From Chromobotia macracanthus (lineage: Eukaryota; Chordata; Actinopteri; Cypriniformes; Botiidae), in the NCBI GenBank assembly GCA_036877525.1, contig JAZGTH010000125.1, positions 717,501 to 781,500 of the forward strand: 64,000 bases of DNA, read 5' to 3'. Numbering within the stretch: position 1 is the first letter of the stretch; the number at the start of each line of letters is the position of its first letter. This document shows positions 21,222 to 32,377 of the stretch, piece by piece. The translations under genes were made by a program, and so were the position numbers. The notes beneath the pieces were generated by a model. It saw only the letters and a program-made list of their open reading frames with translations, was not told where the DNA came from and ran no database searches.

Positions 21222-21257
21222 GCTGCGGTTCCGTTGCACCTGGATAAAAGGTAGGGG

Positions 21258-21652
21258 GTCTTGGCCCAGATTCTGGATCTGCCCGAGGATGAGGACTTGG
21301 GTATTGAATGTGCACACAGATCACTCAGAATGAAACCGACAAATGTAAACGCATCCCTGCGATCACTCGTGGTTAAGTTTTTACATTTTCAGATGAAACA
21401 GCATGTTTTACACAAAGCCTGGTCTACTAAGAATTTGCAGTTTAATGGGAGTCACGTCACACTGGATCATGACTACTCCAATGCATACAACGCAAATGAA
21501 GAGAGTATAAAGACATCAAAAAGCAACTGAAAGAACGCAAGATCAAGTCACCTTATCCAGCGATACTGAAAGTGCAGCTTGAAGATGGAGAAGTGAGTTA
21601 CAGCTCTGCTTGGGAGGCGGCAGAAGGTCTTCAACATCTGGGGATCTGATCG
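21258..21652 (+). pseudogene. L1 ORF1 (RNA-binding protein) C-terminal half
   Basis: The frame 21261-21530 has 'SLRSLVVKFLHFQMKQHVL' and 'NLQFNGSHVTLDHDYSN', the RRM-like centre of L1 ORF1 proteins. After a single frameshift near 21505 the text continues 'EYKDIKKQLKERKIKSPYPA' and 'LKVQLEDGEVSYSSAWEAAE', the C-terminal domain, to a stop near 21650. ORF1p binds L1 RNA and acts as a chaperone. The N-terminal coiled coil is absent, lost at the junction with the gypsy element. Confidence 0.78.
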
Positions 21653-22441
21653 AAACTTTCTGAGGCCGAGATGTGTGTGTGGAAAGCAGGGTGTGGTTTC
21701 AGCATTGCTGCTGGCGGAGACTCAGGTTTGGAGACAAAATGGTTAAGGGACACGCCTCCCTCGTAATGATCCCTAACAGCTGTTCCCATTTTGCAGTAAG
21801 TCAAGAGACAGATTAAAACGGGGCTGCAGCAGAACAGCTGGGGTCGAGGAACGGAGCACGGATGGGACATGGACTACAATGGTTTTTCCTTGTTGGATTA
21901 TTGTGAAGTGCTGAAAAGCCCATGGACTAATTCTGTCTTTGCTTTCCTGAAAAAGTCTTTGCTTTCCTGAACTGGAAATAAAAATGTTTTTTTGCCTGTT
22001 TTCCGCTCTCCGACTTCTTTTATTTCCCACTCCCTCGATCAGGGAGACACGACCAGTGTCACAGTTAGAAAGAGACTTGTTCAAGCTGGGGTTGTTGTCG
22101 CAAAAATGTGAGGAGATACAAATATCAAGAGCTCTGGTTGGAGATATTGAATCTCTCTCAAAGTGACTTAACATAATCAGGCAAGTAAGTTGTACGGACT
22201 TCAACACAGAAATGTACTAGAGACTATCTTACTACATACATTTCTATGTGGATTTATATTAAAATGTTTGGCTTTGTGTTAAATACAAAATGAAGTAAAA
22301 TGTTTAAATGATAATGTGAAAATAGTAAAATGATAATGGATTAAATCCAGTTAGATGCTGATTAATGGGGCAGGTTGAATGTAAAAGGGTGGATTTTGAA
22401 GGGAAATTCGAAAATTTGTTAGAAATGGCTAAAGGAATCCC
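21653..22441. other. L1 inter-ORF region or flanking DNA
   Basis: No domain is recognised. 'cctgaaaaagtctttgctttcctgaactgg' near 21946-21975 contains a small direct repeat ('gtctttgctttcctga' twice). The last 200 bp are AT-rich. Confidence 0.4.
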
Positions 22442-23019
22442 TGTCAGAGTCACAGGAAACGAACCCAGTTGCAGACAGCGTTAGAACAAAAAAATCTTTA
22501 TTTATTAAGTAAACAAAACAAGGACCTATGAGGGGGCAAAATGGGAAAAACAAACTTTAAGTTGAACTAAAAATACACAAACCGGAGCAAAAAACGAAAC
22601 TAAACCAGATAAACACAGAGAAACAAATACGGCACAAAAACACGTCAAGACAAGACAGGGCTGGAAACGTCAGCAAATCCAAAACAGGTAAACTAGAAAA
22701 CACAAACGTACAAAAGCACAAAAGTAAGAAACATACGAAAACGAACCGGCACAAGACAGAAAACACACGGGCATTAAATAGAGAAAGCACAAGGACAAAC
22801 AGGACATGAACATGACATGAACCAGTAACGAGACTAACAAGGAAACAAGGGGCCGGGGCGACCGGAGAGCACATGGTGAATGTAAACAAAACAGAGGCCA
22901 TGTGCTTCCACAGGGAACAAGGACCCAGAACATGAGTTTAGATCCAAACAACATGCTCTGACATAAAACACAGGGGATGTCAGGATCCTGCTTCTTGAAA
23001 CTTCTTGAAAACTCAAGAA
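22442..23019 (-). repeat. Gypsy-like LTR inserted in the L1, minus strand
   Basis: It starts 'tgtcagagtcacaggaaacg' and shares 'ttgcagacagcgtt', 'aaaatctttattta', 'ggagagcacatgg' and 'atgtgcttccacaggga' with the other LTR copies. Its end near 'aaaactcaagaag' (about 23008-23019) is slightly altered and carries a small 'cttcttgaaa' duplication. It sits between L1 ORF1 and ORF2, so it entered after the L1. Confidence 0.83.
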
Positions 23020-23662
23020 GTTTGGGCCATAAGAGAGGAGTAGCTATTTTGTTACACCGGTCAGATGAGTTTTGTTTGGATTCAATATTTAAAGACAAAG
23101 AGGGGAGATATATCATAGTGAATGGAAGATAGATGGGGTATGGGTAACTATGTGTAATGTATATGCACTGCATGACAATAAACCACAAATTATAAAAAAC
23201 ATTATTAGTGTATTAGCAGAAAGAGCAGAGGGCCTTTTATTGGTTGGGGGAGATTTTAATTGTTCAATCTCTGGGTTATTAGATAAATATCCACCCTCAT
23301 CTTCACCTCAGACAACCATGGCCAAAGCCCTTGAGAATGTTTGTGAGCAACTAGAGTTTTTAGATATTTGGAGATTCTTACATCTGAAACAAAGAGATTA
23401 TACCTTTTTTCTCATATCCTCACAGGACATATTCTAGGATCGATTACTTCTTTATGCCCAAAAGTGAAGCCTATAGAGCAAGCGAGTGTGAAATTCATAC
23501 TATCTCGTTATCTGATCATGCTTCTGTGTCACTGTCAGGGGAAGTTGGTCGAAGACCTATATGTAGTAGACAGAGGTTGAATACGTCTTTATTAGGAAGG
23601 CCACAGTTTAAAACATATATAAGACACAAATTTGAACAGTATCTAGAACTTAAAAAACGATA
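23020..23662 (+). pseudogene. L1 ORF2 endonuclease domain (N-terminal part lost)
   Basis: The frame 23150-23437 has 'VYALHDNKPQIIKNIISVLA' and 'GLLLVGGDFNCSIS', the GDFN block with the Asp/Asn of the active site. Further on, 'SRIDYFFMPKSEAY' (RIDY block) and 'ISLSDHASVSLSG' (SDH block with the final His) appear in neighbouring frames. These are the last three of the usual endonuclease motifs; the first Glu-containing block is not visible because the LTR insertion lies just upstream. Two frame changes occur at about 23430. Confidence 0.83.
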
Positions 23663-23679
23663 AACCAGATACCGGAATT

Positions 23680-25085
23680 GATATAGATAATGATGTACAT
23701 ACGTTGTCCCTTTATGCAGATGTCATCTTGCTATATGTTTCAGATCCACTTAGTTCTGTTCCAATATTAATGGAGGAAATTAAATAATATGGAAAAATTA
23801 TCAGGATACAAAATTAACGTGAATAAAACTGAAGCCCTAGCTTTAAATGCACATATCTCCTCTCACATTAAAGTTTCATTTCCTTTTAGATGGCCAAGAG
23901 AAGGCATGACATAAATTATATGAGGCCAAGAATACTAAACTCATTAAAAAGATTACAAGCGATCTTGACAGGTGGTCTATGCTACCCCTCTCTATGGCTG
24001 GAAGAATAGAGTCGATTAGAATGAATATCCTACCCAGATTGTTGTTTCTATTTCTGGTATTACCCCTCACACCTCCAAGGTCCTTGTTTACACTGTTGGA
24101 CAGACTAACTTCCAGATTTATCTGGCAGGGAAGACTCCCCAGAGTTAGATACAAGGTTCTGCAGTAACAAAAACCTCAAGGAGGCTTGGCACTTCCAAAT
24201 TTCAGATACTACTGGTTAGCTTGTCAGTTAAGAGCCATGACCATTTGGATATCAGATAGGTCTGATACAGCATAGATGGAAATAGAGAAGACAAATTGCT
24301 TATGTTTGCCATTGTCGGCTATTCCTTTTTGTGAGGAGAAGAGTTGGAATAGCCAGTTAAGGAGGAGGACAGTGACTACTCTTTTAGCGTGGAAAGAAGT
24401 TCAGAGTTTTGGCCTTTCAGCTGTAGATTCTTCTTTGTCTTATATTACATGTTTAAAGAAATGTATGCCCCTGCAGCTAGATTTAGGTTTTCAGAGGTGG
24501 AGACTGTACAATTTACATTTTATTCATCAACTGATAGCCGGTACTACTTTGAAAACCTTTGAACAGCTGGAATTAGAGTTTGGTTTACCAAGAGCTGAAA
24601 CGCAATGAATAGGCCTGGAGAAATATGTTTATTGAAGTGCACAAGGTAACGAATTCGGGGTAACTGGAGAGAATTCAGCTGGAAATGTTCAATTCGATTT
24701 TTCAGAACACCAGTAGTGGTATCCAAGATGAATCTGAACCAAACGGCTTATTGCTGGAGAGAATGTGGGGAGGCTCTGGCCAATCACACATATTTTGGAC
24801 TTGTCCTAAATTAACTGTTTTTTGGAATGAGGTATTCGAAAGTGTAGAGAAAGCATTGATCATAAAATTAAATAGGGACCCCATGGTAGTTATTCTGGAG
24901 GCAAATATAAAAGATGTAAAATCTAATCTCTTACTTCAAATACTCTTTATAGCTGCAAAAAAGCTATCACCATAAACTGGCTTCAAAGAGAGCCACCAAC
25001 CAGCAATAAATGGCTATCTTTAATTAGAAAAATATATGTTATGGAAAAAATAATATATACTCTAAGATTGCAACAGGGTGGTTAG
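23680..25085 (+). pseudogene. L1 ORF2 C-terminal half (broken)
   Basis: From 23714 'YADVILLYVSDPL' gives the reverse-transcriptase YADD-type box, with its second Asp changed to Val. It is followed by the thumb and C-terminal region: 'SLFTLLDRLTSRFIWQGR' (23979-24167), 'LQLDLGFQRWRLYNLHFIH' (24276-24608) and 'SHIFWTCPKLTVFWNEVFE' (24685-24975), which is the L1 C-terminal Cys/Trp region. Multiple stops. RT fingers and palm between the endonuclease and 'YADV' (normally about 400 codons) are deleted at about 23663. Confidence 0.78.
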
Positions 25086-25140
25086 AGAGAATATCTTTGG
25101 ATTGGGACTAGCCATCCACATAGGGCCAATCTACTAATAC

Positions 25141-25190
25141 ATGATCACTATATATTATAGTGATAGATATGATCACTATATATATTGCAG
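25141..25190. repeat. Small palindrome and direct repeat
   Basis: Arms 25144-25152 ('atcactata') and 25156-25164 are reverse complements around 'tat'. A second copy of 'tgatcactatatat' starts at 25170. It marks the junction between the L1 end and LINE copy B. Confidence 0.75.
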
Positions 25191-25208
25191 CTACAAAAAT
25201 AGACCAAG

Positions 25209-26183
25209 ATGGCGGTGTGTGCGTATCGCGAGGCTCAGCGTCTTACCAGATTTCAGAAAATAGTGGTAATTTACCTGGTTATTTCCTACATGTTCCCTCG
25301 ATTCAGTTATGCGAACTACACCTACAGCATACATTTACTTTTAGACATAAACAATCAGTGCTCCAACATAGTTCCTGTCAGGAAGCTACAGAGATCACCA
25401 CGGACAAGCAGACCTCTCACACTGACCGGAAGTGTTCGGCGTTGGTGCCATGACCGTAAACAAAGACGGGGAAGCGTGCTGGGCTGCGCGCTAAGCTAAG
25501 GCTAAACCCATACCGGCTAGCTCTACCCAGCATCTTTCTCGCCAATGTACGGTCTTTGTCGAACAAGCTGGACGAATTAAAGATATGGACCCTCACACAT
25601 AGTTGGCTTAAAAACTGCAATTTCATGTTTTTCACAGAGACATGTCCCAAACAGCGTGGTGGATCTGGACGGACATACTATATTCAGGGCTGACAGAGTA
25701 GCGGCAACCTCCGATAAAAACAAGGGTGGTGGAGTATGCATTTATGTAAACAAAACTTGGTGCACAGACTTTGCCATTGTTGATACCTACTGCTCTGCTG
25801 ATCTGGAGTTCCTGATTATTAAGTACCGACCGTTCTACCTACCATGTGAGTTCACTTGCATTGTTGCTGTTGTAGTTTTCATACCTCCGGATGCTAATGC
25901 TAACGTGGCTATGAAAGAACTCTGGGCTGCTATTAGCAAACTACAAACATTGCACCTGGATGGGGCCTTTATTGTGGCTGGGGACTTTAACCACCTCACT
26001 TTAAGATCTGTTCTCACCAAATTTCACCAGAATGTCTCCTGCACAACAAGGGGACATAAAACTATGGACCATGTTTACACCAATGTGACTAATGCCTACA
26101 AAGTCACACCCCTCCCCCACCTGGGTCAGTCTGACCATCTATCTTCTAGCTCCCCAAGTATCACCCGGTCATCAAACGTGTGA
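25209..26183 (+). pseudogene. LINE copy B: ORF2 start and endonuclease
   Basis: The first frame (25209-25499) starts 'MAVCAYREAQRLTRFQK' and ends in a basic stretch. After a frame change, 'LPSIFLANVRSLSNKLDEL' (about 25520-25580) gives the first Asn block and 'FFTETCPK' the Glu block of the endonuclease. In the frame 25656-26183 come 'GGGVCIYVNKTWC', 'CSADLEFLIIKYRPFYLP', 'AFIVAGDFNHLTLRSVL' and 'PHLGQSDHLSS' (final His). All catalytic blocks are there; frameshifts near 25480 and 25650 and a stop near 26183 interrupt it. Confidence 0.86.
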
Positions 26184-26349
26184 AACCCACAATGAGAACC
26201 GTCACGATCTGGCTTGAAGGTGCTGACTCCACTCTTCAGTATCAGTTCCAGCACACAGACTGGAATGTGTTTGCTGCCCAAGCCACCTCGAACTCTCAGA
26301 TCAATATCAACATTTATTCCAACTCTGCCTGGAGTACATTAATAAGTGT

Positions 26350-27790
26350 GTGAGCAGTGTAACAACACACAAAACTATAAAAAAATTCCCCAATCAGAAG
26401 CCCTGGATGAACAGAGAGGTTCGCCTCCTGCTCAAAGCTAGAGATGCAGCCTTCAGGTCTGGAGATAGGGTGGCTTACAGCTCAGCCAGAACCTGCCTAA
26501 AGAAGGGCATCTGCCAATGCAAAATTGCATATAAGCAAAAAAAAAACGAAGAACACTTCAAGTCTTTAGACCCCCGGCGTATGTGGCAAGGCATATAGTC
26601 TATCACAGATTATAAACCACTCAGCACTGTGACTCCCTCCAGCTCTGCTTCCCTCTCTGATGAGTTCAACCACTTCTATGCTCACTTCAACAGTAACAAT
26701 AGAGAGATTCCCCACAAAATGGAACCCAAAACTCATGACCTGCCTCTCACACTCTCCACCTCAGATGTTCACTCCACTCTGAGCAGGGTGAATGCACAGA
26801 AGGCTGCTGGCCCAGATGGTATACCAGGACAAATCCTGTCTCCCTGCTACCTTAGACCCACATCAGTTTGCTTATCGCTGCAACAGGTCAACGGAGGATA
26901 CAATTGCCACAACACTGCACTCTGCCCTAACCCACCTGGATAGTCACAGCACAAACATTAGAATGCTGTTTCTTGACTTCAGCTCTGCATACAACACTGT
27001 AATGCCCTCCATGCTGATCTTCAAGCTCAGCCATCTTGGAATCAGTACATCCCTCTGTAATTGGACCCTGGACTTTCTGACTAACAGACCCCAGTCTGTT
27101 AAGTTAGATAACCTCTCCTCCTCCACCATCACCCTGAAAACTGGCATGCCACAGGGTGCTGAGCCCTCTTCTGTACTCCCTATTCACCAATGACTGTGCT
27201 CCTGTTTATGGCTCCAACACCATAATCAAGTTTGCAGATGACACCACGGTGGTAGGTCTGATCAGAGATGACGATGAGTCGGCCTACAGGGATGAGGTAC
27301 AGAACCTGGCTGTGTGGTGTACTGCCAACAATCTGGTTATAAACACCCAGAAGACCAAGGAGATCATTGTGGACTTCAGGCGGACCAAGAACCACGCACA
27401 TACGCCCATCTACATCAATGGAGCTGTAGTGGAGCGTGTGTCGAGCTTCAAGTTCCTTGGCATCCACATCTCTGATGACCTCACATGGTCCATAAACACC
27501 TCCTCCCTAATCAAAAAGGCACAGCAGCGCCTTTACTTCCTACCGCAAAGCACTCCAATGGGTGGTGAAAACCAGCATTCAGCTACCCATCATTAAGGAC
27601 ATTTATCTCAAGCGCTGCCTGAGTAGGGCTAGGAACATCATCAGGGATGCCTCCCACCCTAACTATGGACTTTTCACCCTCCTCCCATCTGGCAGGCGCT
27701 AAAGGAGTCTACACTCTCGGACCAGTAGGCTTAGGAAGAGCTTCTTCCCCGAGGCTGTGACCCTGCTGAACTCCACACCACTAATCTAAC
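26350..27790 (+). pseudogene. LINE copy B: reverse transcriptase and C-terminus
   Basis: Linker 26350-26598 ('KKFPNQKPWMNREVRLLLKA'), then 'RVNAQKAAGPDGIPGQIL' near 26787-26840. Then follow 'DPHQFAYRCNRSTEDTIATT', 'RMLFLDFSSAYNTVMPS' (first catalytic Asp) and 'LKTGMPQGAEP' in the frame 26792-27193. After a small deletion near 27155 comes 'IIKFADDTTVVGL' with the FADD box at 27231-27242, then 'TQKTKEIIVDFRR' and 'SFKFLGIHISDDLTW'. The end near 27700-27790 has the 'PSGRR' and 'SFFPEAVTLLN' C-terminal pattern. All RT motifs needed for activity are readable, but frameshifts occur at about 26860, 27155 and 27550. Confidence 0.9.
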
Positions 27791-28257
27791 TACTATGAAC
27801 TCATTTGCACTACTCATATTTGCACAGTCTGTCACTATTATTACTACTGCTACTCTTATTTGCACATGTACATTGTTTAATGGTCAGGCTCTTCTTACTT
27901 GCACTACCCACATTTTGCACATTCTGTACATTGTTTAACGGTCAGGCTCTTTTTACTTGTACTACCCACATTTTGCACATTCTGTACATTGTTTAACATC
28001 CATGCTATTTGCACTACTGATACACAACACTTTTGCACATATCTGTATGTGTATTGCTGCTGTTTTTTTTCTCAATCATATCTTTATATTTGCACACTTC
28101 CTGTAACTATTGTATATTTTCAACTCCCCTGCCCTTATCTGTATATATAAATCACTATATTCCTGCACTTCTGGTTAGATGCTAACTGCATTTCATTAGC
28201 TCTGTACTGTACTCTGCATAATGACAATAAAGTTGAATCTAATCTAATCTAATCTAA

Positions 28258-28479
28258 TAATTAAAATGAATAATTAAAAAGCCCCACTCTTCTTGGTTGG
28301 ATTCAAGTATTTATTTATATAATTTTGTTGATTGTTTTCTATTTTGGTCACATTTTTATTATTATTATTTTTAATTTTTTTCTTGTCTGTTTATTTTATT
28401 CATTATTGTTTAATATTGTTTGTTAAATATGTTTATTGTTTATTCCAGTTCATATTCTCAGTGTTTTCCCTGGATAATA
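28258..28479. other. AT-rich spacer
   Basis: T-rich DNA with no gene or recognised repeat. Confidence 0.4.
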
Positions 28480-28701
28480 ATTTTGCCCTGGTTCCCAGTT
28501 TATTATCTGCTGGATCTCCGGCTTTCCCTCCAACCTTTCACCGCTCAGTTCTCTCCTGCCCTGCCCATCACCCTCCTGGTTCTTCTGCTGCCTGCTTCAC
28601 CGGCACCTTTGTCTGTCTGACTTTGACTTTCTGTTTCTCCTGTGGTTGTTTCCATAAACTATTGGTACCTGCATTTGGATCTCCTCATTGTTCCTGACAG
28701 T
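28480..28701 (+). repeat. 3' part of a gypsy-like LTR, plus strand
   Basis: The stretch is C/T-rich, like the LTR at 3640-3800, carries 'ataaactattggtacctgca' and 'atttggatctcctc', and ends '..gttcctgacag', the usual end of this LTR group. No start or internal region is seen. Frames at 28332-28697 follow the LTR and are not genes. Confidence 0.6.
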
Positions 28702-28984
28702 AAATTGGTTCTTTTTAGTAATCCATTTCATTAAATGTTTTGAAATTTAAGTAACGACTGAATAATGACTATGAAATGACTTGAAAAAAATATAACTGTT
28801 TAAAAAGTTACAACTTGGGATATTTCATTTACTTAATACCTACCTTAAGGAAAGATCTTGAAGAAATCCTTGGTAAACCCAGGTAAACCTTGGTAAACCC
28901 AGTGATTAGTTCTTCTTCAGAAGCGTTCATTATAAGCTATTATATTAGATAACAGATTATTAGATTTGGTTGTCGGTGGACTGA
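28702..28984. other. Spacer with no gene
   Basis: There is a small 'ggtaaacccaggtaaacctt' iteration near 28872-28900. Nothing else is recognised. Confidence 0.4.
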
Positions 28985-28987
28985 TAG

Positions 28988-29926
28988 CTATGCAAAATCC
29001 CCACTAAGATTTAGCCACAGATGCATTTCCTGGATCAATTGAGTGGACATCGTCCAGCCCAGGGCACATGTCATGAGCGTAGTCGTCTTTAGAGCGAGCT
29101 CGGTCTTGGTGTTGAGCTCTTGCATTCCTGGATCGGCTCTACCGTTGTGCAAGTCCTTCAGGGCATTAGCCTGTTGAACCTGCATGGCGATCCTGCAGGC
29201 TCAACAGGATAATGCCCGGAGGGCGGAGGTGGCCTGTCCTGCAGCTTTGTAGGTGCTTGGAAAGGAGTCTTGGTTGTTTCCCCCTGGGGAATCTCGAAGT
29301 TACCCCTGGCCACCGAGAATGGCGCACTCCATGACTTCATTTGCTCATCATGTACCTCAGGAAAGATAAAACCAAATCAGGGTGGGTGATACCAAATCCG
29401 AGATACCAAACATCAGGCCACCTGAGACAACACCATTGCCAGTTTGAAGTCTGCCGCCTCCTAAACCCCTTTCTGGGAGAGCAGTGCATCAGGCAAGTCA
29501 TCCAGATCCAATACAAGCAGTGCACCCTCCAGTGCCATGAACAAAATTGCACTGTCCTCTTGATCTCCAAAAGAGACAGTGATCTCACCCACTTGAGGCT
29601 GACCACCATGCCCAAAACTCAAATGGTCTGAATGTGCACAGCAGGGGCTAGGAGGTCTGTGGAGATGTACCTGGCAGATTGTCTCCCAGTGCATCCCCCA
29701 TATCGCCTTGTAGAAATCCCAGGAAGGGAAATGCACAGGGAGGACGCCTCTGAGTGAAGCAGGCGAGCCGTGACCACAACATTCTCATAATCATGTTCTC
29801 ACAGTGAGAGCACAACCCATTCACAAAAGGTGACTGAGCATGCTCAAGGCAGAGACACTCAAGGCACCAATCATGGCCATCAGAGGGAGCAATGAAACAT
29901 GCAGAACCACAGGGATGAAAGGCCAT
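28988..29926 (-). pseudogene. DIRS-like ORF1 (gag-like) remnant
   Basis: The N-terminal frame 29648-29926 carries a Cys/His cluster, 'WCLECLCLEHAQ' followed by 'LCSHCENM' (pattern CxxC-x4-H-x9-CxxC, residues 21-42), typical of fish DIRS ORF1 and likely to bind nucleic acid. Later frames give 'WSAPFSVARGNFE', a proline-rich stretch, and 'WTMSTQLIQEMHLWLNLSGD' near 29050-28990, the C-terminal gag block. The 29461-29615 region matches the acidic centre. Several frameshifts break it. Truncated at 28985. Confidence 0.77.
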
Positions 29927-30235
29927 TTTTAAAAAGATGCCATACTACCATGGGAGCTCTAGGAAAGGAAATTCAGTTTTTTAGGATCTGTAGCTGACCT
30001 GCCAAAGTCCCCAGGGGAAGTTTGGTATCAGAACGAGACAAGGCAAACCCCCACTGAAATGCAAAATATTTCAAGTTTTGAGGCGTCAGGACCACAGAAA
30101 ACCATTTGACGGTCTGAAGAACAAATCTAAGTGAGTGTTGCACACCAACCCGTATATATACCCGGATCGGACACTGGCATGCAAATTCCCTTTGCCAGTT
30201 TTCATTGGCCCTTTATACAAAGATCAGAGGCAATT

Positions 30236-30310
30236 GGGGCTCCCAAGAGCAAACCCCTAGTGTTGTCATCAACACAATGTCAAGTGACCGACAGAAAGGG
30301 AACATTATGC
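30236..30310 (-). repeat. DIRS terminal repeat / promoter end
   Basis: The plus-strand text 'gtgttgtcatcaacacaatg' and 'tcaagtgaccgacagaaagg' is the reverse complement of the end that also occurs at 45457-45520. It marks the outer end of the DIRS copy. Confidence 0.65.
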
Positions 30311-32330
30311 TGAAAAAGCAACATTAACCATTCACAAAACCCTAAGCCAATGTCAAATGTCAGCAGTATCGCAGTAAGCAAGCCAATAGGGCAACAAAGG
30401 CAAGAGATAAAACTCCAATGATATATAAATGGAGAAAAAACCTTGGGAGATCCAGGCTTAACAGAGAAGGCCAGTTATCCTGTTCTCTAGTTCTCAATTC
30501 GTAACTTTTTTAAGTATAAACTGAGAGCTTAGAATAAATTTATAATTTTATATTGATTTACAAACTATCTGGTCTGATTTTGTGATAAATGTCACTGAGG
30601 CACTGAGGAATGTTACAAACAGAGATTATGACAGAAGTGTAATGTTACTAATTGCAGCTATTAAATCACACTGCTGTGAGAACCAAAATGTAGTATTTAA
30701 ATTATCATTCCTTCTAAGGCTTTTGAGGCTAGAGACCTTCCCAGCAAAATAGAATTTTCTAGAAAGTGTGCATAGCAACATCACAATGGTTTCCACTCCC
30801 GTCATCATGGTGCTTTACAAAATGGGCAGTTTAGCATTTTGAAGTTAATTTAAAACCAAATAACAGAAAATGCCCTTAAAAATCAAAACATTTTTTTATC
30901 TTATATTTCACAATGAAAATTGGGAGAAGAAAGTGTTGACTGAATTTTTGCAATGTTTTGGGAATGTGTGCAAAGTATTGTGGGTAATTTAAGGCTGTGA
31001 AGGATACATTCCATGCGTCCTAGAAAAGAGGCCTGTCTTCCAAGCATCCTTCAAACTGAGATGTCCTTTGATTTCACTTGATGACATGGCTGCTGAGATA
31101 TGCAGCCTTACGAGGATGCAGCCTTCCATTTAAGAAGTACCCTCAAATTGGTGCTTCCTTGTTTCCTTGCTCCGCTCCTGTGTCCTCCAGTTGGTGACCC
31201 CAAAACCGATTGAAGTCAGCCACCTGGAAGAACATCTTAATTTCTAATTGTACCTTAAGGAGGTGAGTAACGAGTAGTGAGGAAGCTTCCTGAAGAGGTG
31301 TGAGCGAGGAAACTTTGTTTCCTCTGCAGAAGTATTTTTTTGTTTCAGCCTACTATACTTGCAGCCTTCCCACATATTCTAATAAGGTGGAGCTAAGATG
31401 CAAGTAAAGGAATTAAGGAAAGGAAACAAAGATGTGCGAATAAGAATTGAGAAGCACCCACAGTCTCAAAGCTTTAGCAGAACTAACTTATCCCAGGGTG
31501 ATGCAGTTTCTGATTCTTGTGAAAAAGGTCTAGGCCATTTTTCAGTTCCAAGAGCACAAAGAATGGACTTGCCTCCCTAGCAGTTCTGAAAACCCTATTT
31601 GGAGAACAAACTCCCAGAGGACAGGAGGATGCAGAACAGGTATTCTGGTAATAGAACAGCTTCAGAGTACTTGATGCCACCACAGCTTGTAGTGGCAGTA
31701 AATGCAACCACATTTATTTTTGTTGTAAAGTATATTTAAAATTAAATGTAGCATGATATTAAACACAGTGTTGCAATTTTTTGTTTTATTTTCAAAATAT
31801 TAATTAGGTTTGTAATATATTGCCCACTCTAATAATCTTCACTGTATTTATAATAAAATATGATGCAAAGCACAACCATTTATTATAAAAGTGCAAGTCT
31901 GTACAATACAAAATAAAGACAAGCAAAAGGTTTATTAAAAATTTCAATGGCAGCATTACAGTACAACATTAACTTTAATTTAAAAATATTTATGAAACTT
32001 AACTTTGCCCTCAGCCAAAACAATTTGCCCAGAAACAAATGATAGATTTATTAGACCAAAGACTGCCCATTAGATACACCTAGAATTAATTATATCTCTT
32101 TTTTTTTGAGCGTGTAGTTTCGGAGCTCCTCCAAACTTTTCTTGTTTTACCGTTCATTCTAGTTATATTTTATATATATTTCACTCTAGTTATATCTTAA
32201 ATACTTAATCTGTTGTGTTAAACTATACAAACTACATAAACCTATAAACTATACATAACTTCTTGCTCATTATATCATTTAGCCCACTAGACTGTTAGCA
32301 TTTGCTGGCAGCTCCAGAAGCAGCTTGTAC
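30311..32330. other. Unassigned 2.0 kb, no gene supported
   Basis: The segment 30950-31330 reads like an old DNA-transposon or LINE fragment ('ggcctgtcttccaagcatcc', 'tacgaggatgcagccttcca') but has no second copy here. The ORF 31398-31580 is Lys/Arg-rich with no known domain. 31730-32300 is AT-rich with a poly(T) tract at 32100-32108. Confidence 0.4.
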
Positions 32331-32377
32331 CGACCCATCTACCCTCTTCACTAAAGGATTACTGTCAAGTTATTCTA

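Larger units (their letters stand above)
19105..21250 (+). mobile_element. Ty3/gypsy element 3, plus strand
   Basis: Gag end (about 19105-19330), a long frameshifted polymerase (19470-20660) and integrase (20750-21221) follow in the normal order with no LTRs recognised on either side. It is more GC-rich than its flanks. The protease is not visible between gag and RT. The 3' side meets an L1 ORF1 at about 21258, so the gypsy end was cut off there. Confidence 0.85.
21258..25150 (+). mobile_element. L1-like LINE, plus strand, split by an LTR and internally deleted
   Basis: ORF1 (21258-21650), an inter-ORF stretch, an LTR insertion (22442-23019), the ORF2 endonuclease (about 23020-23662) and the ORF2 C-terminal half (about 23680-25085) follow in one orientation. 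The core reverse transcriptase between endonuclease and C-terminal half is missing. The motifs match fish L1/Tx1-type elements rather than the L2/CR1-like LINEs elsewhere in the window. Confidence 0.78.
25195..28257 (+). mobile_element. LINE copy B, L2/CR1-like, plus strand, nearly full length
   Basis: An ORF start (25209), endonuclease (25500-26183), linker, reverse transcriptase (to about 27790), a 3' UTR with three 'ctttttacttgcactaccca'-like iterations (27880-28000) and the tail 'gacaataaagttgaatctaa' followed by 'tctaatctaatctaat' at 28255 are all present in order. It is the most complete of the three related LINEs. About 60-80 codons of the RT fingers are missing near 26850. Several frameshifts make it inactive. 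Confidence 0.88.
28985..30310 (-). mobile_element. DIRS-like retrotransposon, 5' part, minus strand
   Basis: On the minus strand the copy starts with a terminal repeat ('aacaatgtt..' side near 30305, containing 'ttgacattgtgttgatgaca'). A leader follows, then the gag-like ORF1 (29926 to about 28990). The terminal repeat resembles 45460-45520 ('actaaacgttgtgtcgatga'). RT, RNase H and the tyrosine recombinase are absent here; a recombinase of the same class lies at 60404-61850. Confidence 0.75.
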
